DNA of 64,000 nt from Gracilariopsis chorda (GCA_003194525.1 NBIV01000082.1:186001-250000), one strand, 5' to 3'. Shown: positions 14,756-26,099, numbered from the stretch's first letter. Made by a program: numbers and translations. The notes: generated by a model from the sequence alone, not told the origin.

Positions 14756-16887
14756 GAAGTGGGTCCATAGCGGTTGAGGTATTGCTGCAATTTCATGAGA
14801 CAGGGACCAATACCCTGGCCGTGTACCTGTCTCTGCCCATCTTAAAGTTCTTGGCTACTGTATCTACCAATTTATGCGGCGTGTTGAGTGGGAGGCCTTG
14901 GTTATCAATGCACCAAGATGTACCGAAGCAACGCAATGCCACCTCGGGGAAATTTTCTGAAACGTAGCAGCGCAGGCGTGGGGTAATGCGATACAAGTGC
15001 AGTTTCTTGGTGGCAAGAAAGGTGCGAAGTTTCGATTCCATTGTTCGCCTGTAAAGCTGCTTGGCACCCACTTTACGTTCGACCAAAACGTTCCCACATC
15101 TTACCACTGCCGAGAAGGGCAGAAGTCTACAGCCCGAAGAATCTGCAGGCGTGATAATGGCAGCGTTCAGTTTATTTTCCTCAACGCCGAGGAACCCAAC
15201 TGAACTTATTTTGAATGAGCTTTCCGTGTCGTTATCCACATATCACAGAATCGAATCCACAAGGAAGCGATCAACGGGATCAGTTATTGATGTTGCATCC
15301 ACCTCAGGAACATCATCTTCTTATCCTCTGGATATTACATATCTGCAGTTTGAACACGCCGGTTGGCCTTGCACCTCTGCAAATTCTAGTTTCCCGTTCT
15401 TAGAAGAGGTCACAGAGTGCTGGAGGTCAATGACTGCGTCCACGTTGTCGAGCGATACCACTGGAAAATCTACAATTCTTCGTAAGACTGGCCTTCTCGT
15501 CCGACAGCCATGTCTACTGAAAACACATCTCGATTTCGAAGCAGCCTCCCCACATTAACGTTCTGTGCGATCATGAGCGTGGCGCGTTTGATTATGATGT
15601 AGCTTACATAAAGGCGTCTCCGGAATTTGCGGTAACAGAGCTTGAACATCTTTACGCTCCACTTCCGACTTCTCCACTAGGTTCAATATGAAATGGCGGA
15701 CCATTTCTTCTCCGGCCACCACCAGATTATATAAATTTGAGTTCACGTATGGTCGTTCTTTGTATCGTTCTTTAGGGGTCTCTTCGGCCCCATTAAAAGA
15801 CATGCGTGAGCAAAGAAAGCAGTTCGAAGCCGGCACTCTCCGGTTGGGGGGAACCCGTGTTTTCCAAGCTTGAAAGGCTTGTCGTGCCCTTGCTCCAAAG
15901 CGCCGCAAATCGTAAATGACATTCCATCCAATCTTTGGGGAGCGGCATGACGTGCAGAGGAGGTATATGCCGTCTTTGTGGCAGTGGAAGGGGTTTGGAA
16001 CTTCTCAAGTGTCCACGGATGTCCTACTTCGTACCTGATTTTCAGTTAGGGTGATGCTTCGGTACGGTTGTATGATGCTGTGCTGACCACAAGCCATACA
16101 TTCTGACAGTTGAGGATTGGCAATTGGGTCTACCACAACCTCTCTGTTCGGTTTCATGGGTTCGGAGGCTCACTCTTGGAGTTTAGCGCGGGTTACCGCC
16201 CTAAAACGGTTCAGGGAGACTGCTGGTGCGCGGCTCAGCAATGCAGAGAAGATTTCACTTGCAGGGGGGAGCAGCATGAAGTCAAATTGTCTCGAGTGCG
16301 AAGTTATTTTCCGTAAACCTTGGCATCGGGGGTCGTGGGGACGGATCTGATAGCATGTTTGGGAGGTATGATATGCCAATTCTGGGAAAATGTCAATCTT
16401 TTTACGAGCTAGCAGACTGCGTCCTCCTTGCACTGACACATCCGAAGAACTAGCTCTTTGCAGCTCACGCCACTCCGAGCACCATTATCAATAAATTTCA
16501 ATTATGTCTTTGACAGTGAGTTGGTGCCATCAGCTGGAGAACACTGAAAAACAGGCAACATTTCTCAATTCATCTATTTCCACCTTGACGGATACTGTGC
16601 ACAGTGCGACTCATTCGATCATCCAATTGTTATAACTTAACAAGTAGAAACGGCCTTCGGCCGTGGGCGGCGCTGCGCGCCGCTGAGTAGGGGTGACTTT
16701 GGGGGATCTGCAGGCCACTTATGCTCGCTAACGCTTGCAAACGACCTGCAGACCCATGAGGGCCGCAGCGCCGAGAGGGATTATAGAATGGAGTAGCAAT
16801 TGAGCGCCCATGCGATTGTGATTGGCGCGCACTGCAGTTGTGCATAGAGAGTACAGTGGAATGTAATTGGCTGGCACTTCAGTCATT

Positions 16888-16992
16888 TACTGTAGTGCCA
16901 GCCACTGATACTGCAGTGCCGGCTACTGATACTGTAGTGCCAGCCACTGATACTGTAGTGACGGCTACTGATACTGTAGTGCCAGCCACCTG
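16888..16992. repeat. 21-bp tandem repeat, five units
   Basis: Five head-to-tail copies of a unit close to TACTGTAGTGCCAGCCACTGA, each differing by one to three bases. The unit repeats the TGCCAGCCA word found in the surrounding dispersed modules, so it probably arose by local amplification of that module. Confidence 0.85.
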
Positions 16993-17219
16993 AGCAGCAG
17001 CGGCAGTCAAGATGCAGCAGCAACCAATAAGCTTTGAGCTTTGCTGCTGCTGCTGCTGGTGATGCTGCTGCTGCTGCTGCTGGGAATTTTTTTTTTAATG
17101 GCAGGAAGGCGTTGCACCAAAAGAGGTTTATGCATGCGCCGGAGAGGGCGTGCGGGCATGTTTATTGGCGCAACGCCTCCGTTCAATCAAGATATAGGTG
17201 CTCATACGCTTGTAAATCT

Positions 17220-17690
17220 ATCTAATGGAGAGGCAAGTGGAAACGGCCTTCGGCCGTGGGCAGCGCTGCGCGCCACGTTGTTTTTGTAGCTTTGTGTATT
17301 TCGTAGCGTTCGGAGGCTCTCCGAGCACTTTGCTCGCTTGTGCTCGCAAAAGCGCTCGTGGAACCACGGGGCGCCGCGGCGCCTAGAGTATGTGGAGCCG
17401 TAGGGGCTTGTGTTAAGGTGCCTAAATTGACTGCAGTGCCAGCCAATGATGAGAAAGCGCGACACGTTGCTTTGTGTAACTGGGTGGCACTGCAGTCATT
17501 ATGGGAGTGCCAGCCAGTAAGCAGGAAGCTTTGCTGCTGCTGCTGCTGCTGAATGTTTTAAATGGTAGGGAGGCGTTGCGCCAAATGGGCGTTTTGCATG
17601 CGCAAACGGGGGCGTGCAAGACGATTTTGTGGCGCAACGCCTCCATTCAATCAAGAACACCCCCCTCATACAGAAACAAATACTTATAAT
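17220..17690. repeat. Copy 1 of a ~470-bp near-identical direct repeat
   Basis: From AACGGCCTTCGGCCG through the 14-bp-arm hairpin this segment matches 26362-26830 with only scattered differences. It shares long words such as GAAAGCGCGACACGTTGCTT and TGGGAGTGCCAGCCAGTAAG. The high identity argues for a recent duplication, or transposition of a unit containing all modules. Confidence 0.8.
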
Positions 17691-19180
17691 GGAGAAACCA
17701 CAAAGAAGCCCAAAGCTGCTTATGTTGTTTGGAAAACGTATTTGTACTGACAGCTAGACATCAGAATAGTTGACAAGGGGGATGATGTTGATATTGTACA
17801 TTTATTTTGCAAAAATACTCGCCAATAGCTTTTTAGCACCCACATAAAACTAGCTCTTCAATGCTAACAAACAGATGTCTTAGGATCCATTTTGAATTTG
17901 TGTACATAACTTAAAATTGCATGCTTCGCCACAGCCAGTTTTTGGTTTATAGATCCATAAAAAGGACTAAAAGTCTAAAATCCTTGTTGCTCCTCACCGA
18001 CACATGTTGTTTCAAGTGTATTTGCTTGCAATTGGCTTTCACTGCACAAATCACTGAAGCGCCAGCCAATCTTTTTTGATTTATGAGTTACTGTTGCTCT
18101 TGTGGTGCCATGATTCGACCAGCAGAACAACTGACACTCCTGCCGTGCCAGCTAACCAGCAGCAGGGGCAATCAACATGCAGCAGCAGCCAATGATGTTT
18201 AATATTTTTGTTGATGCTGCTCTTGCTGCTACTGCCGTTAATAGTTCAAATTGCAGGAGGCGTTTCTCCAAAGACGGTATTATACATGCACTGAAGTGAA
18301 CAGAAACGTCTCTCCATTAGAACAACACCTTTTTAGAGTTAACATGTACCTCGTTACACTCAAGCAAATCTATATAGTAGACAAAAACAATTAGAAACGA
18401 CTTTCAGCTTCCGGCGGCGCTGCGCGCCGCTGAATGAAGGTGACTTCGGAGGATCTATACGCCGTTTCTTCTCACTATCGCTCGCAAACGGCATGCAAAC
18501 CAATGAGCGCCACAAAGCCGAGATTCATAATAGAATAAAACTCAATTGAGTGCCCGCGCGTTTCTGATTGGCTGGCACTGCAGTAGTCTGTGTAGATTAC
18601 AGTGGATTGTAACTGGCTGGGGCATCCAAAATGACTGCAGGGTCAATCACTGTGCAGTGGATTGGGTAGCAGTTCTGTCCTGCCAGCCACTGAGCAGCAC
18701 CAGCAGTCAATATACAGCAGCAACAAATTAGCTTTGAGCTTTGCTGCTTCTCCTGCTTCTCTTGATTCTTCTGTAGCTCCTGCTCCTCTTGCCGCTGTAT
18801 TTTGTGAATGTAAGGGAAGCATTGCGCGGAAAGCCTTGTTTTGCCTACGCTGAAGGGGGTGGGCAGGCGTATTGTTTTTGAATTGCCTCCCATCAATCAA
18901 CGACATCTCTCTCATACATGAATAAATCCTTGTATTTGAGAGATTACATGCCTTCCGATCCATGTTTGGTTTGGTGCAGTAATGGTGGTTCTGCAGGCTG
19001 TGTAAGAGATAAAACGGAATTTATGGGTCTAAAATATGTTTTTTGGCAGGTTGCTAGTCGTGGTTGGCAGCGTAGTTTGGAAGATAGCAGAGTACAAAGC
19101 AAATTCACAGCAACAACAGCATCATTTGCTGCAACAGCAAATCAGCTTTGAGCTTTGGTGCTGCTGCTCCTGCTGCTGAA

Positions 19181-19289
19181 TGTGAGCCCTGACGGGGCGG
19201 AAAGGCGCGATTGTGTCGTTTAATGAGCGTTGGTTTTCTTATGACTAGTACGATCAGCCGCCAGCGGTACTGTACTGTGTGGTCTGATA
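19181..19289 (-). repeat. 3' LTR of copia element C1
   Basis: 109-bp terminal repeat, partner of 24046-24151, preceded on the left by the CTGAA duplication. Confidence 0.85.
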
Positions 19290-19446
19290 TGGTCTGACTA
19301 TTGCTTGTGTGTATGAGGGGCGGACTGTGAGCAACATGAGTAGTTTCCATGCGGTCTGACAGTCCCGGGTGTTGCGATCCATGTTGATGTGGTTTGAGAG
19401 GAGAGTTCAGGTTTAGATGTTGTAGATCTGTAAGGAAGGCAGCGTT

Positions 19447-20702
19447 TTAGAGTGGCTTCACTAGTATGTCGGCTTTTATCTTGGTTGACGCTACATGTTT
19501 TATGTCAATGGTCCTCATGTTTTGGTGAGAGTTCAGGTAGTGGTGTCGGACATCGATGAATTTGGGATTCTTAGTTGGTGCTGTGGTCAGTGTCACTTTG
19601 ATGCCTGCTTGATTGTTGATGAGATATGGTTTTGGGAGTGCTTGTTGGTGTTTTAGGTCTTTCAGGATGTCTTGAAGCCTAATTGTTTCCTGATTTGCTT
19701 TTGTGGCGGCGATGTATTCCGCTTCGCACGTACTGAGTGCTATGGTTTTTTCTTGGCTGCAGTCCAGTGGAGTGGACAGTTTTTGCTTAGATGCTGTGTT
19801 CCAGAGTAGTAACGTCTGTCTGTGGCGTTGGCAAAGTCTGAGTCCAAGTATATGGTTAGTATGGTGGTATGATGCGGGGAGTAGGTGATGCCGAGGTGTG
19901 GGGTGTGAGCGAGGTAGCGTAGGAGGCGTTTGAGTCGTGCCCATTTAGCGGTGATTGGGTTGTGCATTTCGGCTGCGAGGCGGTTGGAGGCGAACGTAAT
20001 ATCAGGTTTGGTGCTTTCTGATATGTAGCGCAGATCTCCCATGGTAACGTTGCACTTGATTTGGTGGGAGTGGCTGGGCATCTTTAACGTTAGTGCATAT
20101 GAATGGGGTGTCCTTGGTGTTGCAGTTGGTGAGGTTTGCCTTGTGGAGAAGGGCACAAAGTGTGTGTGGTTGTGAGAGGTGGATGGTGCCACATGTTATG
20201 AGTGTGACCTTCCAATTGATGTACTGGTGGATACGTCGAGGCGTTTGACGGTGTAATTTGCTTTTAAGTACTCATATAATTTTGTGATCCTTTCGGTGTT
20301 GGTTGAGGTTACAAGGAAATCACCGATGGTGACAATCACGATGAGAAAACGGCTGGGAATTTGTTTTTTGAATAGACTGGGTTCTGCTGTGCATTGCTGG
20401 AGACCATATGTTAGAATGTAGTGGGTGAAGTTGGATAAATAAAGGTAAGAGGCTGGTGGTGTATCATATATATTCCCTTTCAGTATACCTGCCTTGTCGT
20501 GGTGCTTGAATGTACCGTTGAATCGGCAGGGTTGGCGTAGGTACACAGTGTGGTCAGGATTGTATTGTTCGTGTAGATAGGCACCCTTGATATCCATTTG
20601 TTCCATGGTGTATTTTGTAATGGCTATGCTTGCCAAAATTAGTCTGATGTACGCTTTTTGGGGGGTGTAGGTTGTGCTTTTTGTTGGGATTGAAGTGAAC
20701 AT
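19447..20702 (-). pseudogene. C1 reverse transcriptase C-terminus and RNase H
   Basis: Copia-type features are visible: MEQMDIKGAYLHE and VYLRQPCRF in the reverse transcriptase part (about 20500-20620), and GTQHLSKNCPLHW, STCEAEYIAATKANQE and the NNQAGIKV type segment of copia RNase H (19447-19944). It is a broken copy. Confidence 0.8.
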
Positions 20703-21442
20703 GCGGTTTCATTAGGTCGCCAGGGACTGCACAACGGGCTTTATAATCTTTGATGTTGGTATTTGTGTCCCGTTCGCATCGGTACGTCATACGGAGTGGG
20801 ATGAGTTTGGTGTTCGGTGGGATTTCGCTGTCGGGGGATCCATTGGATGGCTTGGTTTTGATCGAGGGTGTCTAGTTCTTGGTTGTGGGCTTGGCACCAT
20901 TTTTTTGCGTCGGGGTATTTTGTCTCCTGTTTGTGGGAGGCAGAGATGGTGTGTTGGGTGTGATGGTGGTGGGTATTTGGTGACGGTTGCGGATGGTTTT
21001 GAACGCGATATTATTGTTCTGGGCAGGATCTGTGGTGGGATCATATGAGCGGAAATTGGTGGATCGTACTGTGTGATACGTGTGTTGTGGGATGATCTGT
21101 ATGCGGATCAGTTCATCAGTGACTCCGTGCATGTAGCAGGCAAGTTGGGCTTTGAGATCGAGTTTCGTTTTCGGTTTTAGGGTTGGGAAGGTTGTATACC
21201 CTATTTGGCCAAAAAGTGAACATTCGAGGGAGGTTGGTGGTTGCTGATGCCATGTTTCGTACGGGAGCTAGTGTGTTGTAGTATGTAGTTTGATGTTTTA
21301 TTTGAAAACGGCATCAAGTAGTGCATCTTCCCTATATTTGGGGTTTCGTTTAGCGTGATTGTCAGCTGCTCTTGCTGTGTTGAGTAGGGTTCGGCTGAGC
21401 CGCTCCGCAAGGGAATTCAATTGCGGTGTGTAGGGGACCATG

Positions 21443-21892
21443 CAGATAAACGTGCCAGTGGACTACGCAGAAGTGAAACGAAGAGTGAAGTCTCGAACAC
21501 GATGTAGGAAAATTATTCAGTCTATACCTCAGGAGCTCACACAAGTGGTATCACAAAGAGAAGCGGAAGTTACATTGTCGCAGTTTGCAGTAGGCCATAC
21601 AACTCTATTGCACCCGCTCGGAACGCACTTGTACAAGCGAAGAATCCTGTGTACTTGCCGACCGGGAGTACTGAATGATGTGGACCACTTTGTTGTAAGG
21701 TGTCCTTTGCGAACAAGGTCTCGCCGAACCTGCCTGCCAAGTATGCGAGAAAGACACGGGATGGATGTTGGAGAAATCATCAAAAAGTGGCGGGAATGTA
21801 TGCTGGTCTTCCTAGCGAGAGAACGATTTTTTCACATGAAGCGATCTACACTATGTAGGAATTAGACTAGTGTACCCGTAAAAGAGATAGAG
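21443..21892 (+). mobile_element. 5'-truncated LINE fragment inside C1
   Basis: A 450-bp insertion in the integrase part of C1, oriented opposite to it. It is bounded by an 11-bp target duplication AGGGGACCATG (21432-21442 and 21893-21903). Its frame (to 21865) encodes the C-terminal tail of a non-LTR retrotransposon polyprotein: LSQFAVGHTTLLHPLGTHLY followed by a CTC...H....C zinc-binding knuckle (LCTCRPGVLNDVDHFVVRCP), as found after the reverse transcriptase in many LINE clades. The upstream endonuclease and reverse transcriptase are absent, as expected of 5' truncation during target-primed reverse transcription. It ends in a short A/G-rich stretch rather than a long poly-A. Confidence 0.85.
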
Positions 21893-23119
21893 AGGGGACC
21901 ATGGGTATTACAGTGATACCGTGTTGGTTGTAGAAGCTGTTCATGTCGGATGATATGTATTCTTTTGCATTGTAGCAGCGGAAGAATCGGGGAAAGCGTC
22001 TTTGGTGATTTTTGACTTGATGTATGCATGGTTTGATGAAGTTGGAGACGTTCTTGCCACTGTTGGTGCAGTTGATAACTTCCAAACGTGATCGGGTGTC
22101 CAGGAAAGTCATGAATTGGTTGTTGCAATGGTTGGTCGTGATGGGGAGTGGGCTGCAGACGTCGCTGCTGACATGTTTACCAACTCATTGTGAGTAGGTG
22201 TTGGGGTGGTGCGGTGCAGGCGCATATTTGCCCACTTTGCACGGTGCGCATGTGATGGTGGGGGGTTAGCGGAGGAGTTCTTCTCGCAAACCTGGTAGGA
22301 GTTGGTGTTTGGCCATTTTATGTATGGTTGGGATACTAACGTAGTTGAGTTTGGGGTGTCAGCTACGGTATGCTCTGTGGGTGAATGTGTGTGTGTTATG
22401 CTTGGGATGCGGGGCTCAGTGACCGGTGGAGTGTGGAGGGTGATGGTGGGGATGCGTGTGCTCGTAGTTAGTAGATAGAGGCGTTGTGGTTGCGGGTAGG
22501 ACAGGTTGCGTGTTGGTGGCTGTGATTTGGATTGGGTGGGGGTGATAGGTAGTGCGCGTGCTCTGCGTGTTTCAGATGTGTGTGTTAGTGGGACGAGGGG
22601 GAGGAGGTACATTCCATATGCATATGGAGCTGTAGATATTTGTGGAAGTAGGTATTTGTGTCGCCGATTGATTATTTTGGCATTGGTCGAGGAGAAAGAG
22701 ACTTGGCCAAAAGTCTTTGCTACATCGTGGACAGATATAAGGTTGGGGTTAATATTCTTGTTAACAACTGCAAGTACTTGGAATGTGATGCCATTTTGGA
22801 AAGCAAGAGGGGAGGATCCTGTGTAGGGTAAAGGGAAAGAAGAGTTAGAGGCACCACATGAGTGGAGTCCTGTTGCGGGTTTCATGGTCTTAGAGGGAGT
22901 GGAGAGGTGTGTTGGTGAAGCTGCACAGTCAATTATGGACGAAAAATTGTCGACCTGTTCTGTGTTGCCGGCTTCCATGTAGGGTGGGAAATCCGGAGTA
23001 TTTTTGGGGCTATCAGGTTGTTGGGGGAGTGGTCTGTGGGGTCGTATAGTGTGTATTTGGCTTGGTTGGGGGCTGCGGGTTTGTTGGACCTGAGGTGGCG
23101 TTGTGCGAAGCATTGGGCG

Positions 23120-23533
23120 TTACTGTGTTTGGGGCTTTGGTTGTATGAGCACCAGATGTTTCGGCGTTGTTGGGGTAATGTGCGGCGGTACTTTGCGTCT
23201 GTGATAGTTTCGTTCATAGGAACCAGAAGGTTCGCTGCGGGGTTTTTCGGGTTTGATGAGTGGGTGCAGTAGAAAAGGTGTGTGGGGTAAGTTTTGGCGG
23301 AGTAGGTCCGTTTGTTTCAATTGTATAGCAAAGGCTTTTCTTGTGGCCGGGGTATTGATGGACAAATGTTCTCCAGTGGTGACGTATTGGAGGTTGGATC
23401 GAAGGCCTTCGACAAGGAAGTGGACTGTGATGGATTCTTCTTGTATGCCTGGGTATTTAGAATTGACCATTCTGGTGGGTAGTTTTTGGTGTTCTTCGAG
23501 ATATTCATTGAATTTTTTATCAGGTGTGTACAT
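23120..23533 (-). pseudogene. C1 gag region
   Basis: The span encodes a gag-like protein with TPDKKFNEYLEEHQKLPTRM and a serial helical layout (HFLVEGLRSNLQYVTTGEHL) like copia gag UBN2 domains. A degenerate zinc-knuckle motif with Cys, His and Cys follows near 23140. Role: capsid of the former element. Part of a fossil. Confidence 0.6.
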
Positions 23534-24034
23534 AATGGTTCGGGCTTCGGCTTCTAGGAAACGGTTCGTGGTTTCTGTATTGAATGCGATGTTGGTTCTT
23601 ATGTCTTGCAGGATTTTTTAGGGCGTGTCGGAGTAATTGTGGGGTGTGATTATCGAGGATATTTCTTTTGGTAGACTGGGAAAGATTATGGACTCGAAGA
23701 AAGCTTAGTGCTTTGTGTGCAGCGTGGTTCGTGTCGGGTCAGTCAGTATTTCTGGGTTGCCAAGGAGGTGGGCTGTTACATCGTGTATTACCGCTTCTTT
23801 CATGAGGCTTGCCTCCCATATTGCCATGCTATCTGTGTAGAGAGTTGGAATATGTGGTGTTCTGCGATCCATGTCGGACTTTGGTGTGGTGTAGATAGGG
23901 TTTTCTTTGCGGGTTGGTGCTAGGTGGGCTTTGCACAGGGGGTCAGTTGTGAGTTCGTGGATGGATGTTCATAGATCTGTACGGATAGCGCGAAGATTTC
24001 TGAGGGTTTGACGAGGGCTTTGGTTGTGAATGTT

Positions 24035-24045
24035 GGCCCATGACC
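24035..24045 (-). promoter_or_regulatory. Candidate half-tRNA primer-binding site of C1
   Basis: Directly after the 5' LTR the minus strand reads GGTCATGGGCC. This resembles the primer site of Drosophila copia, which pairs with the anticodon-stem region of a cleaved initiator tRNA-Met rather than with a tRNA 3' end. The match is short, so the call is tentative. Confidence 0.5.
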
Positions 24046-24151
24046 TGTGAGCCCTGACAGCGCGGGAAGGCGCAAGGGTGTCGTTTACTGAGAGTTAGTT
24101 TGCTTATGACGATTCTGGTCAGCCGGCGGTACTGTGCAGTGCGGTCTGGCA
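24046..24151 (-). repeat. 5' LTR of copia element C1
   Basis: 106-bp terminal repeat matching 19181-19289. Shared words include GTGAGCCCTGAC, GGTGTCGTTT/TTGTGTCGTTT and GCGGTACTGT. It is followed on the right by CTGAA, the target-site duplication. Confidence 0.85.
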
Positions 24152-24430
24152 CTGAAGATTCAAAAACTGGTTGCTAGTTTCTAGCACAACGCCGTGATTA
24201 ATACCGTACACCGGTAGTGCATTGGCGCGTTATAACCCACAAACGCCCACCATGCCACTCAGAATGGTACCAATCATTACTATCGTTTTGACAAGAGGAA
24301 GGGGCCTTCGGCCGTTGGTGGCGCTGCGCGCCGTGGTGGAGAAGTGATAAAAAACGGTGGGAAGAAAAAAGGGTGCAGAGAGCAGAAGCAAAAAAGCAAG
24401 TAGTTTAATTCAATGAATGGAGGACGTAAG
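24152..24430. repeat. Continuation of repeat array right of C1
   Basis: Sequence interrupted by C1 continues here. The double hairpin GGGGCCTTCGGCCGTTGG plus GGCGCTGCGCGCCG recurs at 24301-24334. It abuts the 3' end of the Pif1-like helicase fragment. Confidence 0.6.
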
Positions 24431-24444
24431 ATATATGATTACGG

Positions 24445-25818
24445 TTGTGTAGGGATGCAGAACTGAATGGCTTCAGGCAGCACTGGGTTGGAGATGGCCA
24501 CAGGCATGGGATGAATTGTCTGCACATTTGCGGATGTAAGCTGCGGGTCATGCAGGAGCAGCACATGGTCGTTCCTTCGAAAGCACGACAATGCAACATA
24601 CAACTGACCGGCGCAGAAGAAGTTGGATTACACATCCACAACCAAGCCATCCAAGGTCTTTCCCTATCTTTTGTGAACGTTTGCTGCAAATGCGAGACGA
24701 ATGGGGAACTGCCTTTGAATCATGCGAATATCTGCAAAAGAAAACTCGAACTTGATGCGATGTACGAGCTGTCGTTCCAGAACCAGTCCGTTTTCGTCGA
24801 ATTGAACCACCTGCATCGTAAATTGATCGACACGCACGACTACGAACAGCTTTCCGTTGACCACAGCAGGATGCAGCACGTCTCGAATGACCATGACTGG
24901 CACACCAACCTTGAAATCCAAGCTATGAGGTGGTACTCCAGTAGGTTGATACTGATAGGCAAACTCGGGAACAAAAGTATTGGTGACGTAGGGCTCTGAG
25001 TTCTGTCCACCGTCAGATTGTACCGTCTTAGCTGAAAGAAGAATGAAGCGTTCACAAGGAAACAGATCCAGCGCTGCCGCATTGTGTTCATGGACCAACT
25101 GATTTGTGGACGCAATGGGCATTTTGCTGAGTTCCGCATCCTCCTTGGGTCGGGTTGTGAGCCACTTCAACAGGAATTGATAAGCGTTTTGCACGCCACC
25201 GGTAGATCTGAGTGGTAGTGGAGGGTTGTTGGATATTTTGTGGCGTGCAATGGAACGTAACAGCGACACAAATGCCGGATCATCGGCTTGGCCTACTTGT
25301 TCGGTGAGGTACAGCACTTGAACTGAGCACAATGTCCACAGATCACTCTTCCACGGCAATTCGTTGAGAATGTTTGTGTACACTCGTTCCAAATTTCCGC
25401 TCGGCGCAACCTCCATTTATACTTGCGGCACAACTGGAAGCAGCTGGGAGTAGTCGCAGGATAGAACGATGGTCAAGCCTCCAAACGGAGGCGGGTTTTC
25501 CATTCCAATGCAGCGAAGATCTTTGAGCAACGCATTCATGGGTTCAAAGAGCTTTCGTGAGAGCAAGGACGCCTCATCCAAGACGAGCAGGTGTATTTCA
25601 CGTAGCAGTTCTGCACATGGAGATCGGGGACCGTACTTTGACAAAGTGGCTGTAGTGCTGCTTGTGCTGTCCCTATCAGCTACACCCAGTCCAAGAATGC
25701 TATGTAAAGAGCGGCCACCTTCGAATAAGGATGCTGCAATGCCTGTTGTAGCAGGACACCTGCACACGAGCTCAGCCTTGCCTATGTCCCAGGCCAGCGA
25801 ACAGTGCCCAAAGTAGCA
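24445..25818 (-). pseudogene. Pif1/Helitron-type DNA helicase, C-terminal half
   Basis: SF1B 5'-3' DNA helicase of the Pif1 family; the style is that of Helitron rolling-circle transposons. Visible motifs: PATTGIAASLFEGGRSLHS (motif Ia, ~25690-25760), LLVLDEASLL (Walker B, ~25590), GGLTIVLSCDYSQLLPVVPQ (motif III, ~25425-25485), YLTEQV (~25310), and AFAANVHKR with GQLYVALS (motif V/VI region, ~24600-24690). The frame is open on the 5' side only back to about 25818, so the Walker A motif and all of the N-terminus are missing. One in-frame TAA (25417-25419) and a frame change near 24665 show it is not functional. Its 5' end stops at a tandem palindromic repeat. It could be a Helitron remnant or a host Pif1 copy; the surrounding repeats favour the former. 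Confidence 0.8.
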
Positions 25819-25902
25819 AAAGGTTACGACACTGCGCTATTGGCCAAGCCTGAATGGGATGCAAAAAAATAGTGGTTAGGGTCAGCAAGCGAGATGCCTT
25901 TG

Positions 25903-26085
25903 GCACTGCGCCAGTGCAGTATATACGTCTGTTGCAGGCATGTATGCAATGAAACTTCAGTAAACACTGCACTGGCGCAGTGCAATTTGCCACGTGTCAG
26001 AATACACTGCACTGGCGCAGTGCAATTTGCTACGTGTCGGAATACACTGCACTGGCGCAGTGCAATTTGCCACGTGTCGGAATGA
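25903..26085. repeat. 40-bp palindromic tandem repeat with an inverted flanking copy
   Basis: Three tandem units of 40 bp begin at 25966, 26006 and 26046, each carrying the hairpin GCACTG-GCG-CAGTGC followed by AATTTGC(C/T)ACGTGTC. An 18-base word, GCACTGCGCCAGTGCAGT, at 25903-25920 is the exact inverse of 25966-25983, giving a larger stem with a 45-base loop. It marks the break point of the helicase fragment. Confidence 0.9.
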
Positions 26086-26099
26086 ACCGCCGGGTTCTG

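Larger units (their letters stand above)
10468..16008 (-). mobile_element. Decayed multi-ORF locus with a DUF6589-like core
   Basis: Open frames in all three minus-strand phases follow one another with the same style of protein, as expected of one or two long genes that have decayed or carry unrecognised introns. The first part (about 15555-16008) is Cys/His-rich, suggesting zinc-binding. The middle (13062-14755) resembles DUF6589 proteins, a poorly understood eukaryotic family often present in many degenerate copies. The end (10468-11106) is helical and charged. No terminal repeats, DDE triad, tyrosine recombinase or reverse transcriptase were recognised. The multi-copy habit of the family and the repeat-rich setting suggest a mobile element, but that is inference. 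Confidence 0.4.
16640..19180. repeat. Array of hairpin-bearing dispersed repeats, left block
   Basis: The block is built from recurring modules. Module 1 is a CTG-rich run followed by an inverted repeat with arms GGAGGCGTTGCGCC and GGCGCAACGCCTCC about 40 bases apart (best copy 17567-17642; weaker copies near 17104, 18247 and 18808). Module 2 is the double hairpin AACGGCCTTCGGCCGT plus GGCGCTGCGCGCC (16647, 17237; weaker at 18390). Module 3 contains CTGGCACTGCAGT...GTGCCAGCCA (16868, 17493, 18568). The modules alternate like units of a non-autonomous transposon family or a complex satellite. No protein is encoded. Part of this block is almost identical to 26362-26830. Confidence 0.7.
19181..24151 (-). 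mobile_element. Ty1/copia element C1, old and broken, with LINE insertion
   Basis: Fossil Ty1/copia retrotransposon on the minus strand, about 5 kb. It is bounded by LTRs of 106 and 109 bp that are roughly 80% alike by eye and start TG and end CA in most positions. A 5-bp duplication CTGAA flanks it (19176-19180 and 24152-24156). Parts in order: primer site, gag (about 23120-23533), protease region (about 22930), integrase (about 21201-22128), reverse transcriptase (about 20196-21130), RNase H (about 19447-20192). The copy has many breaks. It landed inside a CTG-rich repeat module. A LINE fragment lies inside its integrase part. The LTR divergence makes it the oldest of the datable LTR elements here. 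Confidence 0.9.

Noticed and set aside
15061-15558. Plus-strand 165-codon frame in the DUF6589-like locus
   Set aside because: Ser/Thr-rich product without motifs, antisense to more protein-like minus-strand frames; taken as a shadow.
25966-26085. CRISPR-like 40-bp repeats
   Set aside because: Pure tandem repetition with no spacers.
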